64,000 bases of DNA, taken from the NCBI GenBank assembly GCA_017255395.1, contig JAFKDC010000024.1, positions 1 to 64,000 of the forward strand. Reading direction: 5' to 3'. The stretch comes from Enemella evansiae (lineage in GTDB: Bacteria > Pseudomonadota > Alphaproteobacteria > Rhodobacterales > Rhodobacteraceae). Position numbers and translations under genes: made by a program. The notes under the pieces were generated by a model, which saw nothing but the letters and a program-made list of their open reading frames with translations, had not been told where the DNA came from and did not search any database. Positions 46,508 to 55,927 of the stretch are shown here, piece by piece. The number at the start of each line of letters is the position of its first letter. Positions within the stretch are counted from its first letter, which is position 1.

Positions 46508-48706
46508 ATGACCGATTTCACCATGGAAAAGGGCGCCGACGGCGTCGCGGTGATCACCTGGGACGTCAAGGGCAAGTCGATGAACGTCATGTCGATGGAG
46601 GCATGGCCCCTGCTCGACAGCCTGATCGACGAGGCGCTGGCGGATGACTCCGTCAAGGGCATCGTCATCACCTCCGGCAAGGACTCGTTTGCCGGCGGGA
46701 TGGACCTGAACGTGATCGCCAAGATGAAGGAAAGCGCGGGCGACGATCCGGCCCGCGGCCTCTTCGAGGGGATCATGAATGCCCATGGCATCCTGCGCAA
46801 GCTGGAGCGCGCGGGCATGGACCCCAAGACCAACAAGGGCGGCAAGCCCGTGGCGGCGGCGCTTCCGGGCACCGCGCTTGGCATCGGGCTGGAGATCCCG
46901 CTCGCCTGCCACCGCATCTTTGCCGCCGACAACCCAAAGGCCAAGATCGGCCTGCCCGAGATCATGGTCGGCATCTTCCCGGGCATGGGCGGCACCACCC
47001 GTCTGGTGCGCAAGATGGGCGCGATGGCGGCCTCTCCGCTGCTGCTGGAAGGCAAGCTGAACGATCCCAAGGGCGCGATGCGCGCGGGCATCGTGGACGA
47101 GGTGGTCGAGGATCCGCTGGCGGCGGCAAAGGCGTGGGTGCTGTCGGCCAAGGACGCCGACATCCTCAAGCCGTGGGATGCCAAGGGCTACAAGATGCCC
47201 GGCGGCGCGCCCTACCACCCGGCGGGGTTCATGACCTTCGTCGGCGCCTCTGCCATGGTCAACGGCAAGACCAAGGGCGTCTATCCCGCGGCCAAGGCTC
47301 TGCTTTCGGCGGTCTACGAAGGCGCGCTGGTGCCCTTCGACACGGCGCTGAAGATCGAGGCGCGCTGGTTCACCAACGTCCTTATGAACCCCTCTTCGGG
47401 CGCGATGATCCGCTCTCTCTTCATCAACAAGGAAGCGTTGGAGAAGGGCGCGAACCGCCCCGACGTGCCGGACCAGCGCGTCAAGAAGGTCGGCGTGCTG
47501 GGCGCGGGCATGATGGGCGCGGGCATTGCGCTGGTCTCGGCTCAGGCAGGGATAGAGGTCGTGCTGATCGACCAGAAGCAGGAGGCCGCGGATCGCGGCA
47601 AGGCCTATGCTGCCGATTACGCGGCCAAGGGTGTCTCGCGCAAGAAGATCACGCAGGACAAGGCCGACGAGATGGTGGGCCGCATCACCGCGACCACCGA
47701 CTATGCCGCGCTGGCCGATGCCGACCTGATCGTCGAGGCGGTCTTCGAGGATCCCAAGATCAAGGCCGAGGTGACAAAGGCCGTGGACGCGGTGACGAAT
47801 GCCGACTGCATCTTTGCCACCAACACCTCGACCCTGCCGATCACCGAACTGGCGAAGGCATCGAAGAACCCGGAGCAGTTCATCGGCATCCACTTCTTCT
47901 CGCCCGTCGAGAAGATGATGCTGGTCGAGATCATCCGGGGCAAGGAAACCGGCAACCGGGCCGTGGCCAAGGCGCTCGACTTCGTGCGCCAGATCCGCAA
48001 GACGCCCATCGTCGTGAACGACGCGCGCTTCTTCTACGCCAATCGCTGCATCATCCCCTACATCAACGAGGGCATCCGAATGGTGAAGGAAGGCGTCTCC
48101 CCTGCCCTGATCGAGAATGCGGCGAAGCTGGTGGGCATGCCTCTGGGACCGCTGCAACTGGTGGATGAGACGTCGATCGACCTTGGCGCCAAGATCGCAC
48201 GGGCGACCAAGGCGGCCATGGGGGATGCCTACCCCGATGGCGAGGTCGACGAGGTGATCTTCTGGATGGAAGAGCAGGGTCGTCTGGGCCGCAAGGCGGG
48301 CGCGGGCTTTTACGACTATGACGACAAGGGCAAGCGGACGGGCCTGTCCTCGGTCGTGGCCCAGCAGTACCCGCAGTCGGCGGACCAGCCCGAGCTGATC
48401 GACGTGCAGCACCGCCTTCTATTCGTGCAGTCGCTGGAGGCGGTGCGCGCGCTGGAGGAAGGCGTGTTGATGGACATCCGCGAGGGTGACGTGGGCGCGA
48501 TCCTCGGCTGGGGCTTCGCGCCGTGGTCGGGCGGCCCGCTGTCCTGGCTCGACATGATCGGCGCGCCCTACGCTGCGGAACGCTGCGACCAGCTGACCGA
48601 GGCGCATGGCCCGCGCTTCGCCTGCCCCGAAGTGCTGCGCGAAATGGCCGCGAAGAACCAAAGCTTCTACGGCCGCTTCGGCGGCGAGGGCGCTCAGGCG
48701 GCCTAA
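46508..48706 (+). CDS. fadJ: Bifunctional enoyl-CoA hydratase/3-hydroxyacyl-CoA dehydrogenase
   Basis: Trifunctional-alpha-type enzyme of 732 aa. The N-terminal crotonase domain (about 1-260) has GKDSFAGGMDLNVI and LPEIMVGIFPGMGGTTRLVR. The dehydrogenase half starts at about 320 with KKVGVLGAGMMGAGIA (NAD site), then TNTSTLPITEL and IGIHFFSPVEKMMLVEII with the catalytic His. It forms a complex with FadA. A terminator lies just past the stop. Confidence 0.93.
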   Translation: MTDFTMEKGADGVAVITWDVKGKSMNVMSMEAWPLLDSLIDEALADDSVKGIVITSGKDSFAGGMDLNVIAKMKESAGDDPARGLFEGIMNAHGILRKLERAGMDPKTNKGGKPVAAALPGTALGIGLEIPLACHRIFAADNPKAKIGLPEIMVGIFPGMGGTTRLVRKMGAMAASPLLLEGKLNDPKGAMRAGIVDEVVEDPLAAAKAWVLSAKDADILKPWDAKGYKMPGGAPYHPAGFMTFVGASAMVNGKTKGVYPAAKALLSAVYEGALVPFDTALKIEARWFTNVLMNPSSGAMIRSLFINKEALEKGANRPDVPDQRVKKVGVLGAGMMGAGIALVSAQAGIEVVLIDQKQEAADRGKAYAADYAAKGVSRKKITQDKADEMVGRITATTDYAALADADLIVEAVFEDPKIKAEVTKAVDAVTNADCIFATNTSTLPITELAKASKNPEQFIGIHFFSPVEKMMLVEIIRGKETGNRAVAKALDFVRQIRKTPIVVNDARFFYANRCIIPYINEGIRMVKEGVSPALIENAAKLVGMPLGPLQLVDETSIDLGAKIARATKAAMGDAYPDGEVDEVIFWMEEQGRLGRKAGAGFYDYDDKGKRTGLSSVVAQQYPQSADQPELIDVQHRLLFVQSLEAVRALEEGVLMDIREGDVGAILGWGFAPWSGGPLSWLDMIGAPYAAERCDQLTEAHGPRFACPEVLREMAAKNQSFYGRFGGEGAQAA

Positions 48707-49294
48707 GGGTCAGGGGCGGCTTCGGCCGCCCCTTTTCATTGCGCCGCCCGGGGGTTGGCGCCAACCCGACACACTCTTGCACCCGGCGAGGATCACGAGA
48801 CGGCCCGGCGCGCAGGATCAGCGATGGGGTCGGCGGGTTCGGAAAGAGCGCCGCGCACCAACAGAAAGACACAGGGGGGGCAGATCGTTGCCTGCTGCAC
48901 CCTTCGTCCCCGCACGACAAGCCGGGGCGCAGCCCGAAAAGGCCGTGCGGCACACGCGAAAGCAGCACTGCGTCAGCCTGTGGCGCGGCTTTTTCGGGCT
49001 GGTCCTGCCCGCCCTCCCGGTTCTGCGCCCGTTTCACACAATTGTCGCCGCTTCGTCAGGCCGCTCACTGTCGCAGCGGAAAAGTAGCGCAACAGACTGA
49101 TTGCACATGATTTAATACCGGCGCCGCCAGCCCGGCGACGGCGGTCCCGCGCGCCCGATGCGACCTCTGGCGCAAGCAATCCGCACAAAGCCGATCTTTC
49201 AGAACCGTTTGTTAAGACAGCGTGCGTATTCCTCCTGAGCGTCAGTCATGCCGAGTTGAGACACGGCCAGCGCCACGAGGGATCCTGCTTCACG
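48707..49294. other. Long intergenic region before the chemotaxis operon
   Basis: 588 bases. It begins with the fadJ terminator. A 16-bp palindrome GGGTTGGCGCCAACCC is at 48752-48767. The AT-richer stretch near 49100-49250 (TTGCACATGATTTAATACC and TTGTTAAGACAG) probably holds the che promoter, but I cannot fix the start. Open frames here have no ribosome site or family text and look like shadows. Confidence 0.45.
48713..48736 (+). terminator. Rho-independent terminator after fadJ
   Basis: GGGGCGGC-TTCG-GCCGCCCC stem-loop followed by TTTT, seven bases past the stop. Confidence 0.88.
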
Positions 49295-49579
49295 ATGCCA
49301 GATGTCAATTTTCACGCCTTAGGGGCCGCACGGACCCGCTCTGGGGAAGATCCGCTCGTGGCCTTCCTGCTGAACGCCCGCAACTCCCCGGTCACGATTT
49401 CCGCCCGCGACGTGCCACGGCTCGATGCTCACCGTTTGCAACTGCTGCTGGTCGCTCAGAAGCAATGGGCGGTGGACGCCGTCGGGTTCGAACTCATCGA
49501 CATGGCGCCCGGCTTCCGCGAGGGGCTGGCGCGGCTGGGCCTGCCCAGGCACCATTTCGACAAGGAGGCGCCGCAATGA
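49295..49579 (+). CDS. STAS-domain protein of the chemotaxis operon
   Basis: A 94-aa protein resembling a STAS/anti-sigma-antagonist domain (DARDVPRLDAHRLQLLLVAQKQW-like helix, DAVGFELIDMAPGFREGLARLGL near 55-77). The Ser normally phosphorylated in STAS proteins cannot be fixed. The start has a GAGGGAT site about 15 bases away, so the first codon is uncertain. Its stop overlaps the cheY start. It may tune kinase-receptor coupling. Confidence 0.7.
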   Translation: MPDVNFHALGAARTRSGEDPLVAFLLNARNSPVTISARDVPRLDAHRLQLLLVAQKQWAVDAVGFELIDMAPGFREGLARLGLPRHHFDKEAPQ

Positions 49580-49950
49580 CCACCAAGGTTCTGGCCATCG
49601 ACGATTCCCGCACCATCCGCAACCTGCTGCGCGTCTCGCTGGAAGGCGCGGGATTCGAAGTCCACTCTGCCTGCGACGGGGTCGAGGGGGTCGACATCTT
49701 TCCCGACGTCGACCCGGACGTGGTGATCACCGACATCAACATGCCAAATATGGACGGCTTCGGGGTCATCGATTCCCTGCGCAGCGGGCCAAACAGAACT
49801 AACGTCCCGATCCTGGTCCTGACCACCGAAAGTTCGAACGACCTGAAGGCGCGCGCACGTCAGGCCGGGGCAACGGGCTGGATCGTTAAACCATTCGATG
49901 ATGCATCGCTGGTCTCAGTGCTGCGCAGATTGACGGGGCACGTGGGCTGA
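49576..49950 (+). CDS. cheY: CheY-type response regulator, first copy
   Basis: Single-domain receiver of 124 aa with the full site: acidic pair at Asp9-Asp10, phospho-acceptor Asp53 (VVITDINMP), Thr in LVLTTES and Lys105 (IVKPFDD). The GGAGGCG ribosome site is inside the preceding gene. The stop overlaps cheA. Likely the flagellar-motor regulator or phosphate sink. Confidence 0.9.
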   Translation: MTTKVLAIDDSRTIRNLLRVSLEGAGFEVHSACDGVEGVDIFPDVDPDVVITDINMPNMDGFGVIDSLRSGPNRTNVPILVLTTESSNDLKARARQAGATGWIVKPFDDASLVSVLRRLTGHVG

Positions 49951-52079
49951 TGTCTGGAAACTCGATCAGAGATACCTTCTTCGAGGAATGCGAAGAACTG
50001 CTGGAAGCGCTTGTCGAAGGGCTTTCACAGATGGAGGAAACGCCCGAGGACAAGGAGGTGGTGAATGCCGTCTTCCGCGCGGTGCATTCCATCAAGGGCG
50101 GCGCCGGGGCCTTCGCGCTCGACCGGCTTGTGGCCTTCGCACACAGTTTTGAGACCGTCATGGACATGGTCCGGGACCGTAAACTCACGGTCGACGAAAA
50201 GCTCATGGCGTTGTTCCACCGCTCCGGCGACCAGCTTTCGGACCTCGTGTCCTCTGCCCGGGACGAGACCGAACTCGACCCCAGCGCAGAGACCCGCCTG
50301 ATCAAGGAGCTGGAGGGCTATCTCGGCGACAGCGGCAGCGAAGAAGACTTCAGCTTCGACGCCCTGACGCTGGATTTCGACGGCCCGACAATCGACATTC
50401 CCGCCGGGGCGAATACGACCCCCGGCACCCGCCTGTTCACGATCCGCTTCAAACCCGACCGGGCGCTCTATGAAAACGGCCATGAACCGCTGCTGATTTT
50501 CGACGCCCTCGCGGAGTTGGGCGACCTCAGGGTCGAGGCGGACGTGTCGGCGATCCCCGAGTTCAACAGTTTCGACCCGACGGACTCCGTACTCTCGTGG
50601 TCCCTGTGGCTGTACACAACCGAAAGCGAGACCACGCTCCACGAGATCCTCGAATTCGTCGAAGGCCTGTGCGAACTGGAGATTTCCGTCGGCGAAGCCC
50701 CCCCGCCAGCCGAGGTACCCTCGCCCGTCGCAGAAAGCGCTCCGGCCTTAGCCTCAGACCCGGCGCCGGCCCCCGGTACGGACGCCCAAGCCACCGAGGT
50801 CAAGTCGGCCACGCCGGGCGCGACATCGGCCCCGGAGGCTTCGCCCAAGGAAAGCCGCGGTCCGAAACCGACCCTGCGCGTCGATCTCGACAGGGTCGAC
50901 CGGCTGATCAACACCGTCGGCGAACTGATCATCAACCAGGCCATGATCTCGCAGCGGATCGAGGAACTGGATCTTCCCACCGTTGCGCATCTGACCAATG
51001 AACTCGAAGCCTACAAACTGCTAGCCCGGGACATTCAGGAAGGCGTCATGGCGATCCGGGCGCAACCGGTGAAACCGCTCTTTCAAAGGATGTCGCGGAT
51101 TGTGCGCGAAGCCTCGGATGCGACCGGGAAGAAGGCTAAGCTTGTCACCGTGGGTGACTCGACCGAAGTCGACAAGACGGTGATCGAACGGCTGGCGGAC
51201 CCGCTGACCCATATGATCCGGAACGCCGTGGACCACGGGCTGGAACGACCCGAGGCCCGGGAGGCGGCCGACAAGGATGCGGTCGGGACCATCCGCCTGT
51301 CTGCCGCGCACCGCTCTGGCAGTGTCTTCATCGAAATCTCCGACGATGGGGCGGGCCTCAACCGCGAGCGCATCCTCGCGAAGGCGATCGAAAAGAAGCT
51401 GGTGGCGCCAGAAGCAGAGCTGTCAGACCCCGAGATCGACAACCTCCTGTTCCTGCCGGGCTTCTCAACCGCTGGCCAGGTCTCGAACCTGTCCGGCCGG
51501 GGAGTAGGCATGGATGTGGTCAAGAATGCCGTGCAGGCGCTCGGGGGCCGGGTTTCCATCAACTCCACCCCCGGAAAGGGAACGACGTTCTCAATCATCC
51601 TGCCGCTGACCCTGGCGGTGATGGACGGCTTCGTGATCTCGGTCGCGAAGGAAACCATGGTCATCCCGATTGCGTCGATCCTCGAAACGATCCGCCCGAA
51701 TCCGCGGGACATCCACATCGTCGGCACCGACAGCGAAGTCGTCAGTGTCCGCGGGTCCTACGTGCCGATTGTCGACGTCGCCGACAGCCTGGGTCTTGAA
51801 GGGGCAGTTCGGAAAGGGACCGGGATCCTGCTTCTGGTCAGCACCGAGATACAGGGCCTGACCGCCCTGCGCGTCACGGCCATCCACGATCAGCGGCAAG
51901 TAGTCATCAAGAGCCTGGAAAGCAACTATGCCGCCATTCCCGGCGTCTCGGCGGCGACCATCCTCGGCGACGGTAAGATCGCCCTGATCCTCGACCCGGA
52001 AGAGCTCATCAAGCTGGGCCACAACGCCGCCCCCGACCTCTTTGCACAGCACACCAGAATGGAGCTTCGTCATGCCTGA
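49950..52079 (+). CDS. cheA: Chemotaxis histidine kinase CheA
   Basis: Kinase of 709 aa. The HPt domain is at 1-105 with phospho-His46 (AVHSIKGGAGAF). A middle region at about 145-240 may dock CheY/CheB. A Pro/Ala linker at 250-300 follows. The dimer helix starts near 310 (LRVDLDRVDRLINTVGELII). The ATPase domain shows MIRNAVDHGLERPE, DDGAGLNRER and SGRGVGMDVVKN. A CheW domain ends the chain. cheW overlaps its last eight bases. Confidence 0.93.
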   Translation: MSGNSIRDTFFEECEELLEALVEGLSQMEETPEDKEVVNAVFRAVHSIKGGAGAFALDRLVAFAHSFETVMDMVRDRKLTVDEKLMALFHRSGDQLSDLVSSARDETELDPSAETRLIKELEGYLGDSGSEEDFSFDALTLDFDGPTIDIPAGANTTPGTRLFTIRFKPDRALYENGHEPLLIFDALAELGDLRVEADVSAIPEFNSFDPTDSVLSWSLWLYTTESETTLHEILEFVEGLCELEISVGEAPPPAEVPSPVAESAPALASDPAPAPGTDAQATEVKSATPGATSAPEASPKESRGPKPTLRVDLDRVDRLINTVGELIINQAMISQRIEELDLPTVAHLTNELEAYKLLARDIQEGVMAIRAQPVKPLFQRMSRIVREASDATGKKAKLVTVGDSTEVDKTVIERLADPLTHMIRNAVDHGLERPEAREAADKDAVGTIRLSAAHRSGSVFIEISDDGAGLNRERILAKAIEKKLVAPEAELSDPEIDNLLFLPGFSTAGQVSNLSGRGVGMDVVKNAVQALGGRVSINSTPGKGTTFSIILPLTLAVMDGFVISVAKETMVIPIASILETIRPNPRDIHIVGTDSEVVSVRGSYVPIVDVADSLGLEGAVRKGTGILLLVSTEIQGLTALRVTAIHDQRQVVIKSLESNYAAIPGVSAATILGDGKIALILDPEELIKLGHNAAPDLFAQHTRMELRHA

Positions 52080-52539
52080 GACAGCAGAAGTCCGAGCGGA
52101 CTCACAGTTCGAGTTCATCACCTTTTCGGCAGGCGGCCAGAATTTCTGTCTGGAAATCACGCAGATCCGTGAAATCCGGCGGTGGACGCCGGTCACTGCC
52201 CTGCCCCATACCCCCCGGGATGTGCTGGGCGTGATGAACCTGCGTGGCGCGGTGATCCCGATCTTTGATCTCGCCGCCCGTTTCGGTCTTGGCACAACGC
52301 CTGCCAACGAGCGAAACGTGGTGATTGTGGCGGCGGTCGACGGCACGACCATCGGCCTTCTGGTGGAATCGGTCTCCGAAATTCTCTCGGTCGAGAAGAC
52401 CGCCATTCAGGAAACCCCGGACATCAAGTCCGAATCGACGCGCCACAGCATCCTTGGCATGATTTCCGTCGACGAAACGATGGTGCGGGTCGTCAACCTC
52501 GACTCCGTTCTCGAAGCCGACAAAGGCGTCGCTCCATGA
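52072..52539 (+). CDS. cheW: Chemotaxis coupling protein CheW
   Basis: SH3-like coupling protein of 155 aa joining receptors and CheA. FEFITFSAGGQNFCLEITQI, RGAVIPIFDLAARFGL and VNLDSVLE are typical. The ATG at 52072 has GGAGCTTCG upstream and lies inside the end of cheA. The next start overlaps its stop as ATGA. Confidence 0.92.
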   Translation: MPETAEVRADSQFEFITFSAGGQNFCLEITQIREIRRWTPVTALPHTPRDVLGVMNLRGAVIPIFDLAARFGLGTTPANERNVVIVAAVDGTTIGLLVESVSEILSVEKTAIQETPDIKSESTRHSILGMISVDETMVRVVNLDSVLEADKGVAP

Positions 52540-53414
52540 CATCGATCCCGATGGATGCGACAGCGACAGAGATCGCCTTCACCGATGCGGAATTCCGGGC
52601 GATTGCGAAGATTGCGCAGGAACGGTTCGGGTTGAATCTTGCCGAAAGCAAGAAACCTCTTGTCTACTCACGCCTGTCAAAGCGCCTCAAAGCCCGAAAC
52701 CTGAACGGTTTCCCTGAATACCTAAAGCTGTTGGATCAGGCAGACGAGACAGACGAGCGGCAGGAACTGATTTCAGCTTTGACAACGAACGTTACCAGCT
52801 TCTTCCGCGAGACCCATCATTTCGAGACACTGAAGTCCGAATGCCTGCCAGCGCTCGCGGCGGGGGCACGTGCGCGCCAACGCGTACGCCTCTGGTCGGC
52901 CGGATGCTCGTCCGGTCAAGAGCCGTATTCGATCGCGATGTCCGTGCTGGACCAGTTTCCCGAAGCCGCGAGCCACGACCTTCGTATCCTCGCGACCGAC
53001 ATAGATCCGCAGATCGTCGGCAGAGCCCGTACAGGTTCTTACCCCAGCGAGGAAGCGACGGGCATTCCCGCCCCCTATCAAACGAAGTGGGTCCGTAGGT
53101 CCGACGGCGACGGACGCATCACCATGGGCGAGCCGCTGCGCCAGTTGATCACTTTTGCTGAACTGAACCTGATGGACCCCTGGCCGTTCAAGGGGCCTTT
53201 CGATGTCATCTTTTGCCGGAATGTCGCGATCTACTTCAACCAGCAGACACAGCAGAATCTGTGGCAGCGTTTTTGCCAGATGCTGACACCCGGGGGATAC
53301 CTCTTCATCGGGCACTCCGAGCGCATCACTGGCCCCGCGACACAGCAACTCTCCGGCGTGGGTATCACGAGCTATCGAAAGACGCTCGCCCCCTCGGGAA
53401 CGTCCGCACAGTAG
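52536..53414 (+). CDS. cheR: Chemotaxis methyltransferase CheR
   Basis: SAM-dependent receptor methyltransferase of 292 aa. N-terminal helical domain at about 15-95 (SALTTNVTSFFRETHHFE). The SAM site is WSAGCSSGQEPYSIAM (about 120-135), with ILATDIDPQIV and the FCRNVAIYFNQQTQ motif. Pairs with CheB for adaptation. Start and stop are tightly packed in the operon. Confidence 0.93.
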   Translation: MTSIPMDATATEIAFTDAEFRAIAKIAQERFGLNLAESKKPLVYSRLSKRLKARNLNGFPEYLKLLDQADETDERQELISALTTNVTSFFRETHHFETLKSECLPALAAGARARQRVRLWSAGCSSGQEPYSIAMSVLDQFPEAASHDLRILATDIDPQIVGRARTGSYPSEEATGIPAPYQTKWVRRSDGDGRITMGEPLRQLITFAELNLMDPWPFKGPFDVIFCRNVAIYFNQQTQQNLWQRFCQMLTPGGYLFIGHSERITGPATQQLSGVGITSYRKTLAPSGTSAQ

Positions 53415-53424
53415 GAGAAGGCTA

Positions 53425-53811
53425 ATGAGCTTGAAAGACTCGCTGAGAATCATGGTGGTCGACGACATGGCGACCAGCCGTGGCCTCATAACCCAGGCTC
53501 TGGATGAAATCGGTGTCAAGAACTACCTGACCGAGAACGACGGTCGCCGCGCGCTGGAGCGGATGGCCACAAACCCGGTTCATCTGGTCCTGTCGGACTA
53601 CAACATGCCGGGCCTCGACGGGCTCGGGCTTCTGAAGGCGGTGCGCACGCAACCCGCAACCCAGAAGATCGGCTTCATCCTCGTGACGGGCAAGCCGACG
53701 CCAGAGATCGTGGCACAGGCCAAACAGCTTGGCCTGAACAACATGATCAAGAAGCCGTTCACCTCCGCCTCGATGAAGCAGTGCATCGAAAGCGTGGTCG
53801 GGCGCCTATGA
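53425..53811 (+). CDS. CheY-type response regulator, second copy
   Basis: Receiver of 128 aa with DD at 13-14, Asp58 (LVLSDYNMPGLDG), Thr and Gly in LVTGK and Lys109-Lys110 before Pro (IKKPF). It is clearly diverged from the first CheY. The next gene overlaps its stop, so the 119-aa unknown protein may be its partner. One CheY usually acts on the motor and the other as a sink. Confidence 0.88.
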   Translation: MSLKDSLRIMVVDDMATSRGLITQALDEIGVKNYLTENDGRRALERMATNPVHLVLSDYNMPGLDGLGLLKAVRTQPATQKIGFILVTGKPTPEIVAQAKQLGLNNMIKKPFTSASMKQCIESVVGRL

Positions 53812-54167
53812 CAATCCCATTGCCGCAACGGCTTCCGCTCAAGGTCGCCGCGACCCGGATCGCGGCAGAACTCGAGGCGCTGCATGCCCGGCTGGAACGC
53901 CTGGAGATCGGGCTGGAGAGCGTGTTCGAGCATACAACACAGGGGCTTGAAGGACAGACGATGGGCATGATTCAGGAAATGGACATGTTACGGCAGTCGA
54001 TTGGCGCCCTGGCCGATTACATCGACCACGTGGCTGGAATAACGGACGGAACCGGGCTGGTCGACACGACTGCCGCCATCAACGCCGTGCCGCTTCGTGA
54101 CATGGCTGCGCGCCTGTCGGGCAGCAATGCCGCCGAGGCTGAAACCGGCCATGCCGAACTCTTCTGA
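53808..54167 (+). CDS. Unknown che-operon protein, 119 aa
   Basis: A mostly helical 119-aa protein with coiled-coil text (RIAAELEALHARLERLEIGL, 18-37) and QEMDMLRQSIGALADYID near 61-78. No family that I recognise. It is coupled to the second cheY by ATGA. A phosphatase or fixing partner for CheY is possible from size, helices and position, but no CheZ motif is seen. Confidence 0.7.
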   Translation: MTIPLPQRLPLKVAATRIAAELEALHARLERLEIGLESVFEHTTQGLEGQTMGMIQEMDMLRQSIGALADYIDHVAGITDGTGLVDTTAAINAVPLRDMAARLSGSNAAEAETGHAELF

Positions 54168-54220
54168 TGGCGGGTGGCTGGACAGGACGGGCCGGAATAC
54201 AGGACTGACGGAGGATTGAG

Positions 54221-55330
54221 ATGCTGACCAAGAGTGTGGTTGTGGCAACTCCCGACCGACGAGAGCGCGCGCGTTTGTGCAAGCTGGTCGACCAGATGCC
54301 GGGGTTCAGCGTCATTGGCAGTGCGGGCGATCTTATGAACACCTACAATGAGGTCGAAGACAAACTGCCCAAGGCTGTCCTGATCGCCGATGCCCTCGCC
54401 GACTTGCCAGAGTTCGAGGTCATGCGCGGCCTGTTCTCGACGCTGGACATTCGCTGGCTCGTGGCCACCACGCCGAACAGACCCGCTTTGCGACCGAATT
54501 CCCTGAGCCGCGGTTCGGATCTCTTTGCCGTCCCCGCCGGCGCAACCGAGGAGGACATTGCCCGCCAGCTTCTGAGCCTGACCCGGACGGCTCTATCCCC
54601 CCGCCCCCCGGCCAAGCGCCCCGTACCGCAAACGCCTTACGCATCGCAGCCTTTGCCGGGCCGCGAGACGACCATGTCTCGTCGGCCAACCCCCTCCCCG
54701 CAACACGCACCTGCCCAACACCCACCCTTACCCGGATTCAGGGGACACGTCATCCTTATCGGCAGCAGCACCGGCGGTGTGGACGCCCTTCTTACGGTGC
54801 TGTCGACGTTTTCGTCAGACTGCCCGCCGACCCTGATCGTGCAGCACACCGGCCTCGGTTTCGGTGAAAGCCTCGCCGGGCTGCTCGACCGGCAATGCCG
54901 GGCCCGTGTGCAACTTGCCACCGGCCACGGCCAGTTAGCGCCGGGTGTCGTTACAATCGGCGCCGGCATCAAAGCCCACCTGGTGATCGCACCCGGTGGC
55001 GACACTGGATTTCGGCTGCAAGAGGGCGGTCCGGTGTCGGGACATACCCCATCGGTAGACATGCTCTTCCGCTCAGCCACGGCACTCGGGGGCCGGATCT
55101 CTGCCGCGCTCCTGACGGGCATGGGACGGGACGGCGCGGAAGGATTGCTCGCTCTGCGAGAGTCCGGCGCTGCCACCATGGCTCAGGACGAGGCGACCTC
55201 GGTTGTCTACGGAATGCCACGCGCCGCTGCGGAACTTGGCGCCGCGCAGGACATCCTGCCGCTGAACCGGATCGGCCCCGCGCTTCTGCGCCGGACCGCA
55301 GGCGCCCCCAGACAGGAGATAGCCAGATGA
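54221..55330 (+). CDS. cheB: Chemotaxis methylesterase CheB with degenerate receiver
   Basis: Methylesterase/deamidase of 369 aa. The catalytic domain is intact: Ser183 (IGSSTGG), His209 (VQHTGLGFGESLAGLLD) and Asp304 (GMGRDGAEGL). The N-terminal receiver-like region, about 1-120, has lost the acidic pair (VATPD where DD is usual) and the conserved Lys (LFAVPAG in place of TKP), though Asp57 remains. A 45-residue Pro-rich linker joins them. Phosphorylation control is therefore probably lost or changed. cheD overlaps the stop. Confidence 0.9.
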   Translation: MLTKSVVVATPDRRERARLCKLVDQMPGFSVIGSAGDLMNTYNEVEDKLPKAVLIADALADLPEFEVMRGLFSTLDIRWLVATTPNRPALRPNSLSRGSDLFAVPAGATEEDIARQLLSLTRTALSPRPPAKRPVPQTPYASQPLPGRETTMSRRPTPSPQHAPAQHPPLPGFRGHVILIGSSTGGVDALLTVLSTFSSDCPPTLIVQHTGLGFGESLAGLLDRQCRARVQLATGHGQLAPGVVTIGAGIKAHLVIAPGGDTGFRLQEGGPVSGHTPSVDMLFRSATALGGRISAALLTGMGRDGAEGLLALRESGAATMAQDEATSVVYGMPRAAAELGAAQDILPLNRIGPALLRRTAGAPRQEIAR

Positions 55331-55854
55331 TCGACGCCGGGGAACAGCTGATCAACGTGATCCAGGGGGACTACGTGATTTCGCGCGATCCCAACGCTGT
55401 CCTGTCCACGGTTCTGGGCTCTTGCATCGCGGTCTGCATGTACGACCCCGATACCGGGATCGGCGGCATGAACCACTTCCTGCTGCCCAGCCGCGAAGGC
55501 GCAGAGGGTGAGAACGTACGCTACGGCGCCTACGCGATGGAGCTGCTGATCAACGGCCTGTTGAAGAAGGGCGCCGACCGGGCTGCATTGCAGGCAAAGA
55601 TGTTCGGCGGCGCCAGCATGATGGGCAACCTGCGTGACATTGGCGGTTCCAATTCCGCCTTTGCCCGGCAATTCCTGCGGGATGAGGGAATCCCCTGCAC
55701 CGCCGAGAGCGTTGGCGGGCGCTCGGCCCGAAGGGTCAAATTCTGGCCGGTCTCTGGCCGGGTCCGGCAATTGCTGGTGGCACCCGATGCCGCGCCGGTC
55801 GAACGCCCGGCCCCCGTACCGAAACCCGTAGCACCGGAGATCACGCTGTTCTGA
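55327..55854 (+). CDS. cheD: Chemoreceptor deamidase CheD
   Basis: Receptor glutamine deamidase of 175 aa. Catalytic Cys33 is in LGSCIAVCMYD and His50 in GGMNHFLLP; FGGASMMGNLRDIGGSN follows. The last 25 residues are a Pro-rich tail. It is the last gene of the che operon. Confidence 0.93.
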   Translation: MIDAGEQLINVIQGDYVISRDPNAVLSTVLGSCIAVCMYDPDTGIGGMNHFLLPSREGAEGENVRYGAYAMELLINGLLKKGADRAALQAKMFGGASMMGNLRDIGGSNSAFARQFLRDEGIPCTAESVGGRSARRVKFWPVSGRVRQLLVAPDAAPVERPAPVPKPVAPEITLF

Positions 55855-55927
55855 TGACCGCGCGAAGGGCATGGGCCTTCGCCGGGCCGCGTGCTACCCC
55901 CGGGTCCGACAGTCCGGAGGTTGCGGA

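Noticed and set aside
46142-48412. A minus-strand open frame opposite fadJ and the end of fadA
   Set aside because: His/Arg-rich antisense text without domains. The plus-strand genes carry catalytic motifs.
48740-49250. A gene in the gap between fadJ and the che operon
   Set aside because: Several frames exist but none has a ribosome site or family text. They overlap one another in different frames.
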